Below are positions 8,484 through 17,206 of a stretch of 64,000 nucleotides of DNA, piece after piece. The notes below the pieces were generated by a model. The model was given only the letters and a program-made list of their open reading frames with translations, was not told the origin of the DNA and ran no database searches. This DNA is from Aurantibacillus circumpalustris (GTDB lineage Bacteria; Bacteroidota; Bacteroidia; B-17B0; Aurantibacillaceae): the NCBI RefSeq assembly GCF_029625215.1, contig NZ_CP121197.1, positions 3,286,001-3,350,000 on the forward strand. Reading direction: 5' to 3'. Position 1 is the stretch's first letter. The number at the start of each line of letters is the position of its first letter. A program made the translations under genes and the position numbers.

Positions 8484-10845
8484 ATGAAAAAACTTCAGGT
8501 AATATTATTTTTTTTAGTCGCAGGTTTATCAATTAAATCACAAACTTACACCACTATTTGTGCTGGCCCCTAACCCACAAAATCTTTCGAATCCAACGTA
8601 TTCGTTAAACCCAGGTGGCTTTAGCAATTCGAATGGAGCCTTTGCGGTAACTCCAAATTCAACATTAAGCTATAGTTTATATACAAGCGGCCAAAATACC
8701 GCAAGTGTGATGGAAACAACCTCGGTTGTAATAACGGTATCTGTATTGTCGCAACCACAAGCGGTACCAAGTGTTACGCAATCTAATTGCACGAGTACGC
8801 TATCTATTGTGAAACTAAATTTAAGTTTTACTCCTGCTAGCCCACTACCTGCGTATACAATATCTTGGACCCCAATACCTGCAAATGTATCTTTTCCGCA
8901 ACAAACGTCGGTGACCGCTGTAAGTCCTGGACCTTATAACGCAATCATAACAGCTGCAGGAGGGTGCTCAGCTTCTGTTAATTTCACAATAACTCCTCAG
9001 CCGGAACCGGCCTTTTTTACCATAAATGCACCAAGCTTGGGTATTGTTTTAAATTGTTTCAATCCAACATTACCGATAACTGCTGCGCCTTCAACGAATT
9101 CTTATACATGGACCAGCTCTACAAGCGCTCCATTAACAGGCTCTATCATAAATGTATCTTCTCAAAATATTGGTATATGGACTGTCAATATGGGTAACGC
9201 ATCTGGATGTACAGCTTCACAAACATTTGCTATTTCTCAAAATACTAGCACGCCTACTTCCACATTATCCACTAATTTAATGAATATTACCTGCAGCCAA
9301 ACCATAACTCCGACACTTTCAGTAGTAGTGACACCATCTTTAAACGTGTCTCATTATTTTTATGCGCCGACTACCGGAATCTTCATTGCAAATTCTTATA
9401 CAGCTATTTATGCACCAGGCGGAACCGGCACTTTTACACATTGTGCAATCGACAATTCAAGTGGTTGCAGTACGTGCAAAACATTTACTGTGGCATCTAC
9501 ATCTAGTTTGCCAACTTATTCTTTAAGTAGCCCGCAAAGCTTCACTCTAGGCTGTGGTACAAAAAGCGTCGCAATGATTAATATTATTAACGGAGCAACG
9601 AATCCTGTAGGAGGTCAAATTTCATACACATTGTTGGCACCAGGTTCATCAACCGTAATCGCACCTGGCAATTTAAGTGGTGTTAACACCTATACTGCAG
9701 TGTTTCCAGGAACTTGGACGGCGATTGTAAAAGACAATACATCAGGTTGCATCACCAAAACAAACATTTCAATTATTTCCAATACCAACCCTCCAGATAT
9801 TAGTGTTGTTGTGCCTTCTCAGATTCTTAATTGCAATACCACGTCAGTTACCTTGAAAGCGACAAGTGACTCGCCAAATGCGACTTACAGTTGGGTACCA
9901 GGTTTTGTTGCAAGCAACTCGATTAACATTAACGCATATCCTTCATCGATAACACAATCATTAATTAATAACTATACCGTCACTGTTACTGATATTTATA
10001 ACAACTGCAAAAGTTATTCTGTAATACCTATGTATCAAAATATCTACCCGCCAAAAGCCAAAATAAATACAAATGGAACTCTGGCGATAAACTGTGTTAG
10101 CCCAACCGTTGTTTTGTATAACAATAGCTCAACTGGAATCCCGCTGAACACACCATTTACAACAAACAGCTTAATTGTTGGTTACCTTTGGGAAGGTCCT
10201 TCACCTCAAATACCTTTGCAGGTCAGTTCAACCTACACCGCTGGAACACCTGGCGTTTACACATTAACAGCTAAAGATCTGAATAACGGCTGTACGTCAC
10301 AAACTGTTACAACCATCACCGATAATCGCTTTTATCCGGATGTTAGTTCTACCCCAGGCGCCTTTCTTCTGCCATGCCCAGGTATTGTTACAATATTTCC
10401 AACCGTGAATGGCCCGTTAACTGGGGTTACCTATAGTTGGACCTCTCCTGCAAATGCAACTACTTCCGCATCAAACGGTCCTAACCTAACAACAAATACC
10501 CCGGGAATCTATACGATAGCTGTAACAAATGTTACGTCTGGTTGTGTATCAACCGTTACTATTGCTGTATACGCTTGCGTAGGTATAGATAAGAACAATG
10601 AAAAAAATAAAAACATTCGCATCTTCCCCAATCCTAACAATGGTGAATTTACAATCATAACCGAGGATGTACAAAATAATTCCTTTATTGAAATATATAA
10701 TTCTATCGGTACTCTTGTTCACAAACAAGCAATCCATGCAAATAAAACCCTTTTAAATCGAAGAGAATTATCAAGTGGTATCTACGTAATTTGTGTTGTG
10801 GAAAACAATACCGTGATATATACTTCCAAATATGTGAAGGAGTAA
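8484..10845 (+). CDS. T9SS type A sorted protein, array member 4, frameshifted after the signal peptide
   Basis: ATG at 8484 starts a typical signal peptide (MKKLQVILFFLVAGLSIKSQ) and about nine mature residues, then the frame hits TAA at 8571. The body of the protein continues without a gap in the +1 frame, from about 8560, as APNPQNLSNP. The site is GGC CCC TAA CCC; removing one C of the C4 run restores one frame of about 786 codons. The body has an extra N-terminal region, then the array blocks QxITC, GTFTH, FTLGCGTKS, QILNCN, YQNIY, LWEGPSPQ and AKDLNNGCTS, and a type A sorting domain (IFPNPNNGEF, IEIYNSIGTLV, SKYVKE). It may be a sequencing indel, a true lesion or a +1 frameshift. As read, the body has no export signal. 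Confidence 0.8.
8562..8576 (+). other. frameshift site GGC-CCC-TAA-CCC
   Basis: Codons in the signal-peptide frame are GCT GGC CCC TAA; the downstream coding frame reads GCC CCT AAC CCA. A CCC codon followed by a stop whose +1 reading is a sense codon resembles a +1 slippage site. A four-C run is also a simple indel position. Confidence 0.65.
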
Positions 10846-10865
10846 TTTACCCACCACGGCAAAAG

Positions 10866-10897
10866 AAAAAAAGCTACCTCGATGGGTAGCTTTTTTT
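10866..10897 (+). terminator. intrinsic terminator after array member 4
   Basis: Stem GCTACC / GGTAGC with flanking A and T runs on both sides, so it could act in both directions. It lies 21 bp after the stop at 10845. Confidence 0.88.
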
Positions 10898-11020
10898 GTA
10901 GTGCAAGATTTGAAGTACGATCAAAGATTAACCCTTTTAACATGAAAAATACGCGCAAATTGAATAGTGTTGCATTGATGATCTGTCGACGCAACGCGCT
11001 AGTACTAAAACCAAAAACCC

Positions 11021-11046
11021 GCCTTTATAGGGCGGGCTTCGGCTCT
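11021..11046 (-). terminator. probable rpsA terminator (minus strand)
   Basis: Read on the minus strand, CCCGCC / GGCGGG with a 7-nt loop is followed by TTTTTGG. It lies about 105 bp after the rpsA stop, with repeat-like hairpins in between. Confidence 0.6.
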
Positions 11047-11050
11047 CAAA

Positions 11051-11145
11051 AACTAAAAACCCGGCAAGGTTTTTAGTTGCCCTACAAAACGACACGTCGT
11101 TATAGGGATTTACTAAAGCCACTCTTCGGCAAGCTCAGAGTGACA
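11051..11145. repeat. cluster of hairpin-forming intergenic repeats in the 10846-11151 gap
   Basis: This 306-bp gap holds no gene. Besides two terminators it contains an 11-bp inverted repeat (AACTAAAAACC at 11051-11061 and its inverse at 11068-11078), the palindrome AACGACACGTCGTT (about 11088-11101), and the word CTTCGGCAAGCTCAGAGTGAC near 11124-11144. From general knowledge, the last word resembles short dispersed intergenic repeats of Bacteroidota and other environmental bacteria. Confidence 0.5.
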
Positions 11146-11151
11146 GACGGA

Positions 11152-12945
11152 TTATTTTTTACCGTCTAATTTATCCTTAAGATCCGATAAGGCAGAGATA
11201 TCACCTAAAGTGGTTTTCTCTTGACTATCTTTCACTTTTTTCACAGCTTTTTTGCTATCCTCAAAATCAGCTTTTTTAGAAGCTTTTTCTGTTTTGCGAG
11301 CTTCTTCTTTCACTTCTTCATGAAGACGTGCATGAGAAACAACAATACGCTTAGCATCCTTGCTGAATTCAATTACTTTGAAATCTGCAGTCTCTTCCGC
11401 TTTTAAAGAAGTGTTATCAACTTTGTTTAAGTGACGTGCAGGACAGAATCCTTCAACACCATAAGTTAAGCCTATTAAAGCACCTTTATCATTTACAGAT
11501 GTAACAGTTCCTTTGTGAATTGAATCTACAGTAAATACAGTTTCAAAAACATCCCAAGGATTTTCTTCCATTTGTTTGTGACCTAAGCTTAAACGACGAT
11601 TTTCACCATCAATCTCAAGAACCACAACTTCCATTTTCTCACCTACCTTGCAGAATTCACTTGGATGCTTGATTTTTTTACTCCATGAAAGATCAGAAAT
11701 GTGAACTAAACCATCAACACCTTCTTCTAATTCAACAAACACACCGAAGTTAGTGAAGTTACGCACTGTACCGCTGTGTTTAGAACCTTTAGAGTATTTC
11801 TCCATGATCATATTCCAAGGATCAGGAGTTAATTGTTTCATACCTAAGCTCATTTTACGCTCTTCGCGATCTAATGTTAAGATGATAGCTTCGATTTCGT
11901 CGCCAATCTTCACAAATTCTTGCGCGCTACGTAAATGCTGACTCCAGCTCATTTCACTTACGTGAACTAAACCTTCAACACCTGGAGCGATTTCGATGAA
12001 AGCACCGTAATCATTGATTACAACAACTTTACCTTTAATCTTATCACCAACTTTTACTTCAGCATTCAATGCTTCCCAAGGGTGAGGCGTTAATTGTTTT
12101 AAACCTAAAGCAATACGTTTTTTATCATCATCAAATTCAAGAATTACTACTTGAATTTTCTCATCTAATTTCACGATTTCTTCAGGGTGGTTAATACGAC
12201 CCCAAGATAAATCTGTAATGTGAATTAAACCATCAACACCACCTAAATCAATAAACACACCATAAGAAGTGATATTCTTCACAGTTCCTTCTAATACTTG
12301 TCCTTTTTCTAATTTAGAAATGATATCACGTTTTTGACTTTCTAACTCTGCCTCAATTAAAGCTTTGTGAGAAACTACTACGTTTTTAAATTCATTGTTG
12401 ATTTTTACAACTTTAAATTCCATTGTTTTACCAACGTACACATCGTAATCACGAATAGGTTTTACATCAATTTGTGAACCTGGTAAGAAAGCTTCAATAC
12501 CAAATACATCAACGATTAAACCACCTTTAGTACGACATTTAACGAATCCTTTAATGATCTCATCATTTGTAAGAGCTTCGTTAACACGATCCCAGCTTTT
12601 GCCAGCACGTGCTTTTTTGTGTGAAAGAACTAATTGACCTTGTAAGTCTTCTGCCTGATCGATAAATACTTCGATTTTGTCACCAACTTTTAAATCTGGA
12701 TTATAGCGAAACTCTGAAAGAGCAACAACACCATCTGATTTATAACCAATGTTTACAACAACTTCACGGTTGTTTTTTGCTACAACTACACCTTCAATAA
12801 TTTGAAGATCAGTAATAGTACTTAATTTTTGAGAGTACAATTCATCCAACTTTTCTTTTTCTTCAGCCGTGTAATTGTCTTGTTTTTTTCCGATTGAGTT
12901 CCAATCGAAATCTGCATTTCCTGTAACCAGGTTTTTATCTGCCAT
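11152..12945 (-). CDS. rpsA: 30S ribosomal protein S1
   Basis: 597 residues from the ATG at 12945 (MADKNLVTGNADFDW). An in-frame extension to 13038 is rejected because it reads through the promoter and leader. Six S1 (OB-fold) domains follow in order, each about 70-85 residues, with typical GVFIDLGGVDGLIHITDLSW-type cores in domains 3-5. Domains 1-2 are the divergent ribosome-binding pair. The C-terminus is a Lys/Glu-rich tail. S1 brings mRNA to the 30S subunit; in Bacteroidota, where Shine-Dalgarno motifs are rare, it is likely to matter for most mRNAs. It is monocistronic with its own promoter. Confidence 0.97.
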   Translation of the reverse strand: MADKNLVTGNADFDWNSIGKKQDNYTAEEKEKLDELYSQKLSTITDLQIIEGVVVAKNNREVVVNIGYKSDGVVALSEFRYNPDLKVGDKIEVFIDQAEDLQGQLVLSHKKARAGKSWDRVNEALTNDEIIKGFVKCRTKGGLIVDVFGIEAFLPGSQIDVKPIRDYDVYVGKTMEFKVVKINNEFKNVVVSHKALIEAELESQKRDIISKLEKGQVLEGTVKNITSYGVFIDLGGVDGLIHITDLSWGRINHPEEIVKLDEKIQVVILEFDDDKKRIALGLKQLTPHPWEALNAEVKVGDKIKGKVVVINDYGAFIEIAPGVEGLVHVSEMSWSQHLRSAQEFVKIGDEIEAIILTLDREERKMSLGMKQLTPDPWNMIMEKYSKGSKHSGTVRNFTNFGVFVELEEGVDGLVHISDLSWSKKIKHPSEFCKVGEKMEVVVLEIDGENRRLSLGHKQMEENPWDVFETVFTVDSIHKGTVTSVNDKGALIGLTYGVEGFCPARHLNKVDNTSLKAEETADFKVIEFSKDAKRIVVSHARLHEEVKEEARKTEKASKKADFEDSKKAVKKVKDSQEKTTLGDISALSDLKDKLDGKK

Positions 12946-12961
12946 TCTTTTTTTAATTGTA

Positions 12962-12984
12962 TCAAACCTCTTAGGCCGGTTTGA
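12962..12984 (-). promoter_or_regulatory. hairpin in the rpsA leader
   Basis: The inverted repeat TCAAACC / GGTTTGA with a 9-nt loop lies about 17 nt before the rpsA start inside an ~85-nt leader. Its position suits autogenous control by S1, but I cannot match it to a named RNA family. Confidence 0.4.
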
Positions 12985-13035
12985 GAGATTAAACATTTTA
13001 TTTTTATACGCCTTAAGCCTAGTTAAAACGGGGTA

Positions 13036-13043
13036 CAAATATA
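13036..13043 (-). promoter_or_regulatory. -7 box TATATTTG of rpsA
   Basis: A perfect TAnnTTTG match on the minus strand, about 90 nt upstream of the rpsA ATG. It predicts a transcript starting near 13031. Confidence 0.65.
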
Positions 13044-13295
13044 GTCAGAAAAAAGTGAATTTTGGACGAATTGGGATATTTTAAAGTATTGATAGATAAG
13101 GGTTTGAAAATTTTAACAGTCTTAAGTAATTTGCTTAAAAATCGATCGATTTCTAGATAATAAATGTAAGATCTACTCTTTCAATAATTTAAACCAAGAA
13201 TCTAAACTTTCTGGAATTTTTAATCATTGAAACCTGTTAGTTTTGTTAAATTTGGTTATCAAAAACGCCATACAACTGAAAATCAAGCGTATAGA

Positions 13296-13508
13296 TTATT
13301 TTAACGCGCAATTATTCTCAGACCATGGAATTGAGTTAGCCTCTGCATTGTATTGCGCACAAATAGCTTCTGCCTCAGTCTTTGATTCCTTTAACGTATA
13401 AGAAGCATACACGCCTCCAGGATTTGTGCATTCGCAGGTATAGGTTTTTTGACAGCTTGTTAAAAAACAAATTATCAAGAGTGCTAGTGCAATTTTTATT
13501 GGATACAT
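13296..13508 (-). CDS. small lipoprotein, unknown function
   Basis: 70 residues. A signal peptide of type II ends in the lipobox LTSC at Cys19. The mature part, about 50 residues, contains a YTCECTNPGG segment and a C-terminal NNC, so three further cysteines may pair. An acidic/Ala-rich helix (KTEAEAICAQYNAEA) lies in between. Short lipoproteins of this layout are widespread in Bacteroidota and have no assigned role. The gene is separated by 60 bp from the barrel gene upstream on the same strand. Confidence 0.75.
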   Translation of the reverse strand: MYPIKIALALLIICFLTSCQKTYTCECTNPGGVYASYTLKESKTEAEAICAQYNAEANSIPWSENNCALK

Positions 13509-13568
13509 ATTATAAATGTAAGGTTTTTAATTACAATTCATTTATGCAGACTTACTGTCTAATTTCAG

Positions 13569-14204
13569 TTAAAAAATTTCAATACCCATTCTTAATAAAA
13601 TTGAATATTGCCTAATGTCGTATTTATCAGTCTGCCATTCATTTAAAAAATTGGTATAATTATAATTATAACGTATTTGTTTGATACTGTAGCTCAAATC
13701 AAATGAATAAAACACCTCTTTGCCTAAGCGGGCTTTAAAACCAAGACCAAGCGCCGTGTAGTAGCCCGGTAATTTTTTGTAACTGTATCGAAACGAACCA
13801 TCCATATTTTCGATTATAAAATTTGCGCCTCCGTTTGCAACAACAAAAAAATTCTTTTTCTTGTTTATATAATACCGTAAGTCTAAATAAGCCGCTGTGG
13901 TATTATTTGTATTGTTTTCGTAATAATAATTTGTTGATCGATTTAACTGCGCATCGAATCCAATTCCAGTAAAAAATCTAGAAAAGCGGATTCCATTGAC
14001 AAAATTAAAACAGGTGCTGCTTCTTCGATCACCGAAGATGAGTCCCACCTGCTGAATCCCACCATATTTAATTTTTAGCGCTTTTAAAGTATCGCTTCCG
14101 TTTGAATTTAAGAACCTAGAAATACTTGGATGGCTCAATGCTCGACCATGTGCAAAGCAGGCGCAGAAACAACAAAGGAAAATTAGTGATTTAATAATTT
14201 TCAT
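13569..14204 (-). CDS. outer-membrane beta-barrel-like protein
   Basis: 211 residues. A cleavable signal (MKIIKSLIFLCCFCACFAHG) is followed by alternating hydrophobic/polar strands rich in Tyr, Phe and Asn, and the chain ends in the aromatic residue Phe (GIEIF), as is usual for outer-membrane barrels. There are about eight predicted strands. No catalytic motif is seen. It starts 1 bp after the stop of the LVIVD lipoprotein gene, so it is translationally coupled to it. It may be an outer-membrane partner of the surface lipoproteins encoded upstream. Confidence 0.7.
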   Translation of the reverse strand: MKIIKSLIFLCCFCACFAHGRALSHPSISRFLNSNGSDTLKALKIKYGGIQQVGLIFGDRRSSTCFNFVNGIRFSRFFTGIGFDAQLNRSTNYYYENNTNNTTAAYLDLRYYINKKKNFFVVANGGANFIIENMDGSFRYSYKKLPGYYTALGLGFKARLGKEVFYSFDLSYSIKQIRYNYNYTNFLNEWQTDKYDIRQYSILLRMGIEIF

Positions 14205-14205
14205 C

Positions 14206-15456
14206 TTAATTTTTATTAATGCTGCTTAATAAATTCAAATTAAATTGTTGATCGTACGCGTAAATTTTGATGGCATTGTCAAGCATTACAATCGCTTTTT
14301 GATTGAAGGCAATCACATCTATTGCATTTCCAATAGGTAAACTTTGCTTGGTTTGAAGATTATTAATGTCACTTGCATTCACCATCTTTAGCCCTGCAGC
14401 TCCGTCGCAAACAAAAAGCACATTTCCATCTTTACTCAACCCGTGCGGATTAGAAAAAGGAACCGATTTAATGAGTGTTGGCGTTTCAATATTTTCAATA
14501 TTTAATACATCGAGTTGATTTGTAAAGCCGCCGCATTGACTGCCACTTCTGAGTGTAACAAACGCAAACTTGTCATCAGCGATAACTGGATCGCACACCC
14601 TTACATGCTCAAAGCGACTAATATAATTTGGACTAGCCGGGTTGGCCAAACCATAAATAAACATTCCGGTATTGGATCCAATAAATAATTTATCTTTAAA
14701 TGGAAACAAAGTTTCCACATTCCACGAAACTTGCTGGCTATTCGCCGCAACGGGATTTAACGCGTTTTGAAGAGAAAAAGTATTCAGATTGTAATTATCA
14801 ACAGTATATAAATAATCGTTTACGATTGCAAATATAGCCATACTGCTACCTATGGAGTTTCCTCCGGTAGGCATAGGATTATTATTCGTTGAATTAGCAT
14901 TGTTAGAGGTTGTATAAAGATAGGAATCACAATTATTGCAATTCTTCATGTAGTTGTTATAATCTGCCACACTTACTGTTGTATCCTTCTTAATCCATGT
15001 TAGATTTACATAGTCTGAGTCGTAACTTTGCGAACCCATGCGAGAAGGGAACACATTTTTAATTGCATTATCCATGTGCAACGTTTGATTTGTTTCAATA
15101 GTAAAAACAAACAAGTCACTGAAACAATCTGCGTATAAAACATTATTCTTAAGCGCTAAACCTTTATTGCCAGGAATAGGGATAAAACCTTTATTTATTG
15201 GGCTAGTAGGAATAGTGTAGTCAATAATATGTATCCCCCTATTCTTTTCATTGATATACATGGTGTTGTTGTATAAAACAAAACTTCCTAAATCTTTTAA
15301 TGGTTCAGCTTGTTTTAACGTGACATTATCTTTCACTGATTGTTTCACAGAATACTCCGGGCGGTAAATGGTGTACGTTTTGAAGTTCTTGTCTTTCATA
15401 CAGGAACTAAAAACAAGAGATGTGATAATTGAAATAAAAAGCAATTTTGTTTTCAT
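14206..15456 (-). CDS. LVIVD-repeat (beta-propeller) lipoprotein
   Basis: 416 residues from the ATG at 15456; an upstream TTG at 15504 would precede the signal peptide. Type II signal with lipobox VFSSC at about Cys18. The mature chain has repeated blocks of the form G-x-ALKNNVLYADCFSDLFVF, HGLSKDGNVLFVCDGAAGL and GNAIDVIAFNQKAIVM, characteristic of LVIVD repeats, which form a propeller. Three Cys pairs are visible, including NCNNCD and CGGF. Likely outer-membrane anchored. It is the middle gene of a three-gene operon (15781 to 13569). Confidence 0.75.
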   Translation of the reverse strand: MKTKLLFISIITSLVFSSCMKDKNFKTYTIYRPEYSVKQSVKDNVTLKQAEPLKDLGSFVLYNNTMYINEKNRGIHIIDYTIPTSPINKGFIPIPGNKGLALKNNVLYADCFSDLFVFTIETNQTLHMDNAIKNVFPSRMGSQSYDSDYVNLTWIKKDTTVSVADYNNYMKNCNNCDSYLYTTSNNANSTNNNPMPTGGNSIGSSMAIFAIVNDYLYTVDNYNLNTFSLQNALNPVAANSQQVSWNVETLFPFKDKLFIGSNTGMFIYGLANPASPNYISRFEHVRVCDPVIADDKFAFVTLRSGSQCGGFTNQLDVLNIENIETPTLIKSVPFSNPHGLSKDGNVLFVCDGAAGLKMVNASDINNLQTKQSLPIGNAIDVIAFNQKAIVMLDNAIKIYAYDQQFNLNLLSSINKN

Positions 15457-15496
15457 TGGTATATTATTTATGAGATTAATTTTTGGAAATGACTTA

Positions 15497-15781
15497 TTAT
15501 TCAATTTTTAAAACTTCAATCCAGCCTTCGTTGGCATGAAGCATAAGACAAACAATTTGATCAGCAGCCGTACCTTTACATTCTGTTATTTTTTTATAGG
15601 AAACCGTTATTTTAGCACCGTTATTAAAGGCGCTCACTTTTTCAAGATTACATACTTGGTAATCTTTACCGTCAATACGAATGTATGTTCCGGTACAATC
15701 TTTGACTAGTTCTGCTTTAATACAATCATTTTTTTTGCAAGAAAATAATAATAGCACTAGTATAAAAAGTACTTTTTTCAT
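15497..15781 (-). CDS. small lipoprotein, unknown function
   Basis: 94 residues from the ATG at 15781 (an in-frame TTG lies 9 nt upstream). Lipobox LLFSC is followed by KKNDC. The mature domain has four more Cys (KDCTGTYI, YQVCNLEK, ITECKG, QIVCLML) and mixed strands. It is the first gene of the lipoprotein/propeller/barrel operon, 40 bp before the next start. I do not recognise the family. Confidence 0.7.
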   Translation of the reverse strand: MKKVLFILVLLLFSCKKNDCIKAELVKDCTGTYIRIDGKDYQVCNLEKVSAFNNGAKITVSYKKITECKGTAADQIVCLMLHANEGWIEVLKIE

Positions 15782-15915
15782 ATTAAACAAGTTTAATGTT
15801 CTACCAATAAGACTCAGAAAAATAAAAAACGCTGCATGGTTTATGTTTTTCTATTTCTAAAAAACTAATCTGCAGCTAATACTTATTTTTAGTTAATGAT
15901 TTATGTGAAACAAGA

Positions 15916-15958
15916 TAACCTTGAAATATTCAAATTAAATTTGAATATTTCAAGGTTA
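15916..15958. promoter_or_regulatory. perfect 43-bp palindrome upstream of the ATPase gene (operator-like)
   Basis: Two 21-bp arms around a single central A at 15937 form a perfect palindrome with the core TTGAAATATTCAAATT. The right arm contains the TTTG (15940-15943) that serves as the -33 element. A closely related palindrome stands before the sigma-factor gene at 17151-17195. Either a dimeric regulator binding site or a strong hairpin is possible; there is no T-tract, so a simple terminator is unlikely. Confidence 0.8.
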
Positions 15959-15971
15959 CTGATTACTTTTA
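15940..15971 (+). promoter_or_regulatory. promoter of the ATPase gene, overlapping the palindrome
   Basis: A -33 TTTG at 15940-15943, a 20-nt spacer, and a -7 TACTTTTA at 15964-15971. The ATG follows after 4 nt (CAAT), so the mRNA is probably leaderless. Confidence 0.65.
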
Positions 15972-15975
15972 CAAT

Positions 15976-17145
15976 ATGATAACGCGTAGCATTACTCCTT
16001 TAATTGAGAAGTATTCAAAGGAATTTCCTGTAATTGTGATACTTGGTCCGAGACAAGTAGGTAAAACAACGTTGGTAAAAATTATTGCCAAATCGTTAAA
16101 GAAAAAAACACATTATTTAGATTTGGAAAGGAATAGTGATTTTTCGACGCTTAACCGCGATGCAGAGGAGTATCTCTCTGCCTATACGAATGAGTGTGTT
16201 TTGATTGATGAAGTTCAACGTATGCCGACTTTATTTCCATTACTAAGAGCCTTAGTTGATGAAAACAGGAAACCAGCGCGTTTCATTATTACAGGATCAG
16301 CTTCTCCAGAACTTTTAAAAGGAGCGTCCGAAAGTTTAGCAGGAAGAGTTTATTATTTCTATCTTAATCCCATTGGTTTGCATGAATTACCAGGCACAAT
16401 CAGCATAAAAAAACATTGGTTCAGGGGTGGTTTTCCAAAAGCATTGACTCTTAAGAACAACGAATTATCATCGGGTTGGTTAGATGCTTTCATTACAACA
16501 TACATTGAGCGTGACTTGGCCATATTGTTTGATATTAAATTTTCACCCATTGTTATGCGAAAACTTTGGGGAATGCTTGCCCATTTACAAGGTGGTATTT
16601 TAAATGCAGAAAAATTAGGAAGTTCTTTAGATGTGAGCGGTACCACTATAAAGCGTTATATCGATTATCTGGAAGGTGCTTTTTTAATAAGAAGATTGCC
16701 ACCATATTTTGTAAATGTTGGTAAACGTTTGGTTAAGTCGCCAAAAGTGTACATTAACGATAGCGGTATTTTACATCATTTACTCCGCATTGGTAGTGAA
16801 AAAGAGCTTCTGAATAATCCCAGTGTTGGAGGTTCTTGGGAAGGATACGTGATTACGCAAATTATTAATGCTGCACCAAAACGCATTGACACTTATTATT
16901 ATCGAACGCAAGTTGGGGCGGAGTGCGATTTGGTACTGGTGCATGGTAATAACGTTAAAGCTTGCATAGAAATAAAATTAAGTAAAGCTCCTGTACCTTC
17001 TAAGGGATTTTATATTTCGGTGAGTGATCTTAATTGCAAACAAAATTTTATTATTTCATCTGCCGACCAAGATTACAAAAACAAACAAGGCACCGTTATA
17101 GTTGGATTGGATACGTTTATAAAAAAGTATCTACCAAAACTCTAA
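15976..17145 (+). CDS. AAA-family ATPase with C-terminal DUF4143
   Basis: 389 residues, normal length for the AAA_14-DUF4143 family. Walker A GPRQVGKTT is near residues 24-32, Walker B CVLIDEVQ near 75-82 and sensor-like IITGSAS near 105. The C-terminal half has the YIERDLA motif, a winged-helix-like segment (SGTTIKRYIDYLEGAFLIRRLPPY) and a nuclease-like end with ECDLVLVHGN and CIEIKLS (E-x-K). The family is abundant and scattered in Bacteroidota and archaea and has no firmly established role. The E-C-D ... E-I-K pattern recalls a PD-(D/E)xK nuclease core. The gene sits alone between two related palindromic promoter modules. Confidence 0.9.
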   Translation: MITRSITPLIEKYSKEFPVIVILGPRQVGKTTLVKIIAKSLKKKTHYLDLERNSDFSTLNRDAEEYLSAYTNECVLIDEVQRMPTLFPLLRALVDENRKPARFIITGSASPELLKGASESLAGRVYYFYLNPIGLHELPGTISIKKHWFRGGFPKALTLKNNELSSGWLDAFITTYIERDLAILFDIKFSPIVMRKLWGMLAHLQGGILNAEKLGSSLDVSGTTIKRYIDYLEGAFLIRRLPPYFVNVGKRLVKSPKVYINDSGILHHLLRIGSEKELLNNPSVGGSWEGYVITQIINAAPKRIDTYYYRTQVGAECDLVLVHGNNVKACIEIKLSKAPVPSKGFYISVSDLNCKQNFIISSADQDYKNKQGTVIVGLDTFIKKYLPKL

Positions 17146-17150
17146 AATTT

Positions 17151-17195
17151 ACAACATTGAAAAATTCAAATTGTATTTGAATTTTTCAATGTTGT
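17151..17195. promoter_or_regulatory. 45-bp palindrome between the ATPase and sigma genes
   Basis: Perfect 21-bp arms separated by TGT, sharing the words TTGAAAAATTCAAAT and ATTTGAATTTTTCAA with the palindrome at 15916-15958. It begins 5 bp after the ATPase stop, so it could also end the ATPase transcript, but its right arm supplies the -33 TTTG of the next gene. Confidence 0.8.
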
Positions 17196-17206
17196 TTATA
17201 TTTTTC
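17176..17206 (+). promoter_or_regulatory. promoter of the ECF sigma operon, overlapping the palindrome
   Basis: A -33 TTTG at 17176-17179, a 19-nt spacer, and a -7 TATTTTTC at 17199-17206. The TTG start follows after 4 nt (ACAA), the same spacing as at the ATPase gene. Confidence 0.6.

Larger units (their letters stand above)
12946..13295. other. rpsA upstream region and gap to the lipoprotein gene
   Basis: This 350-bp stretch has no convincing gene. Its left third is the rpsA 5' leader and promoter. The rest (13045-13295) is AT-rich and shows only a short palindrome, ATCGATCGAT, near 13141. Confidence 0.6.

Noticed and set aside
10882-11122. Small open frames on both strands between array member 4 and rpsA
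   Set aside because: They cross terminators and hairpin repeats, and show no start signal or protein-like composition.
12946-13038. N-terminal extension of S1 to 13038
   Set aside because: It runs through the leader hairpin to the -7 box, and the MADKN start matches the family.
17151-17195. Simple intrinsic terminator of the ATPase gene
   Set aside because: There is no T-tract after either strand of the palindrome, and its right arm fits the -33 element of the sigma promoter. A secondary termination role is still possible.
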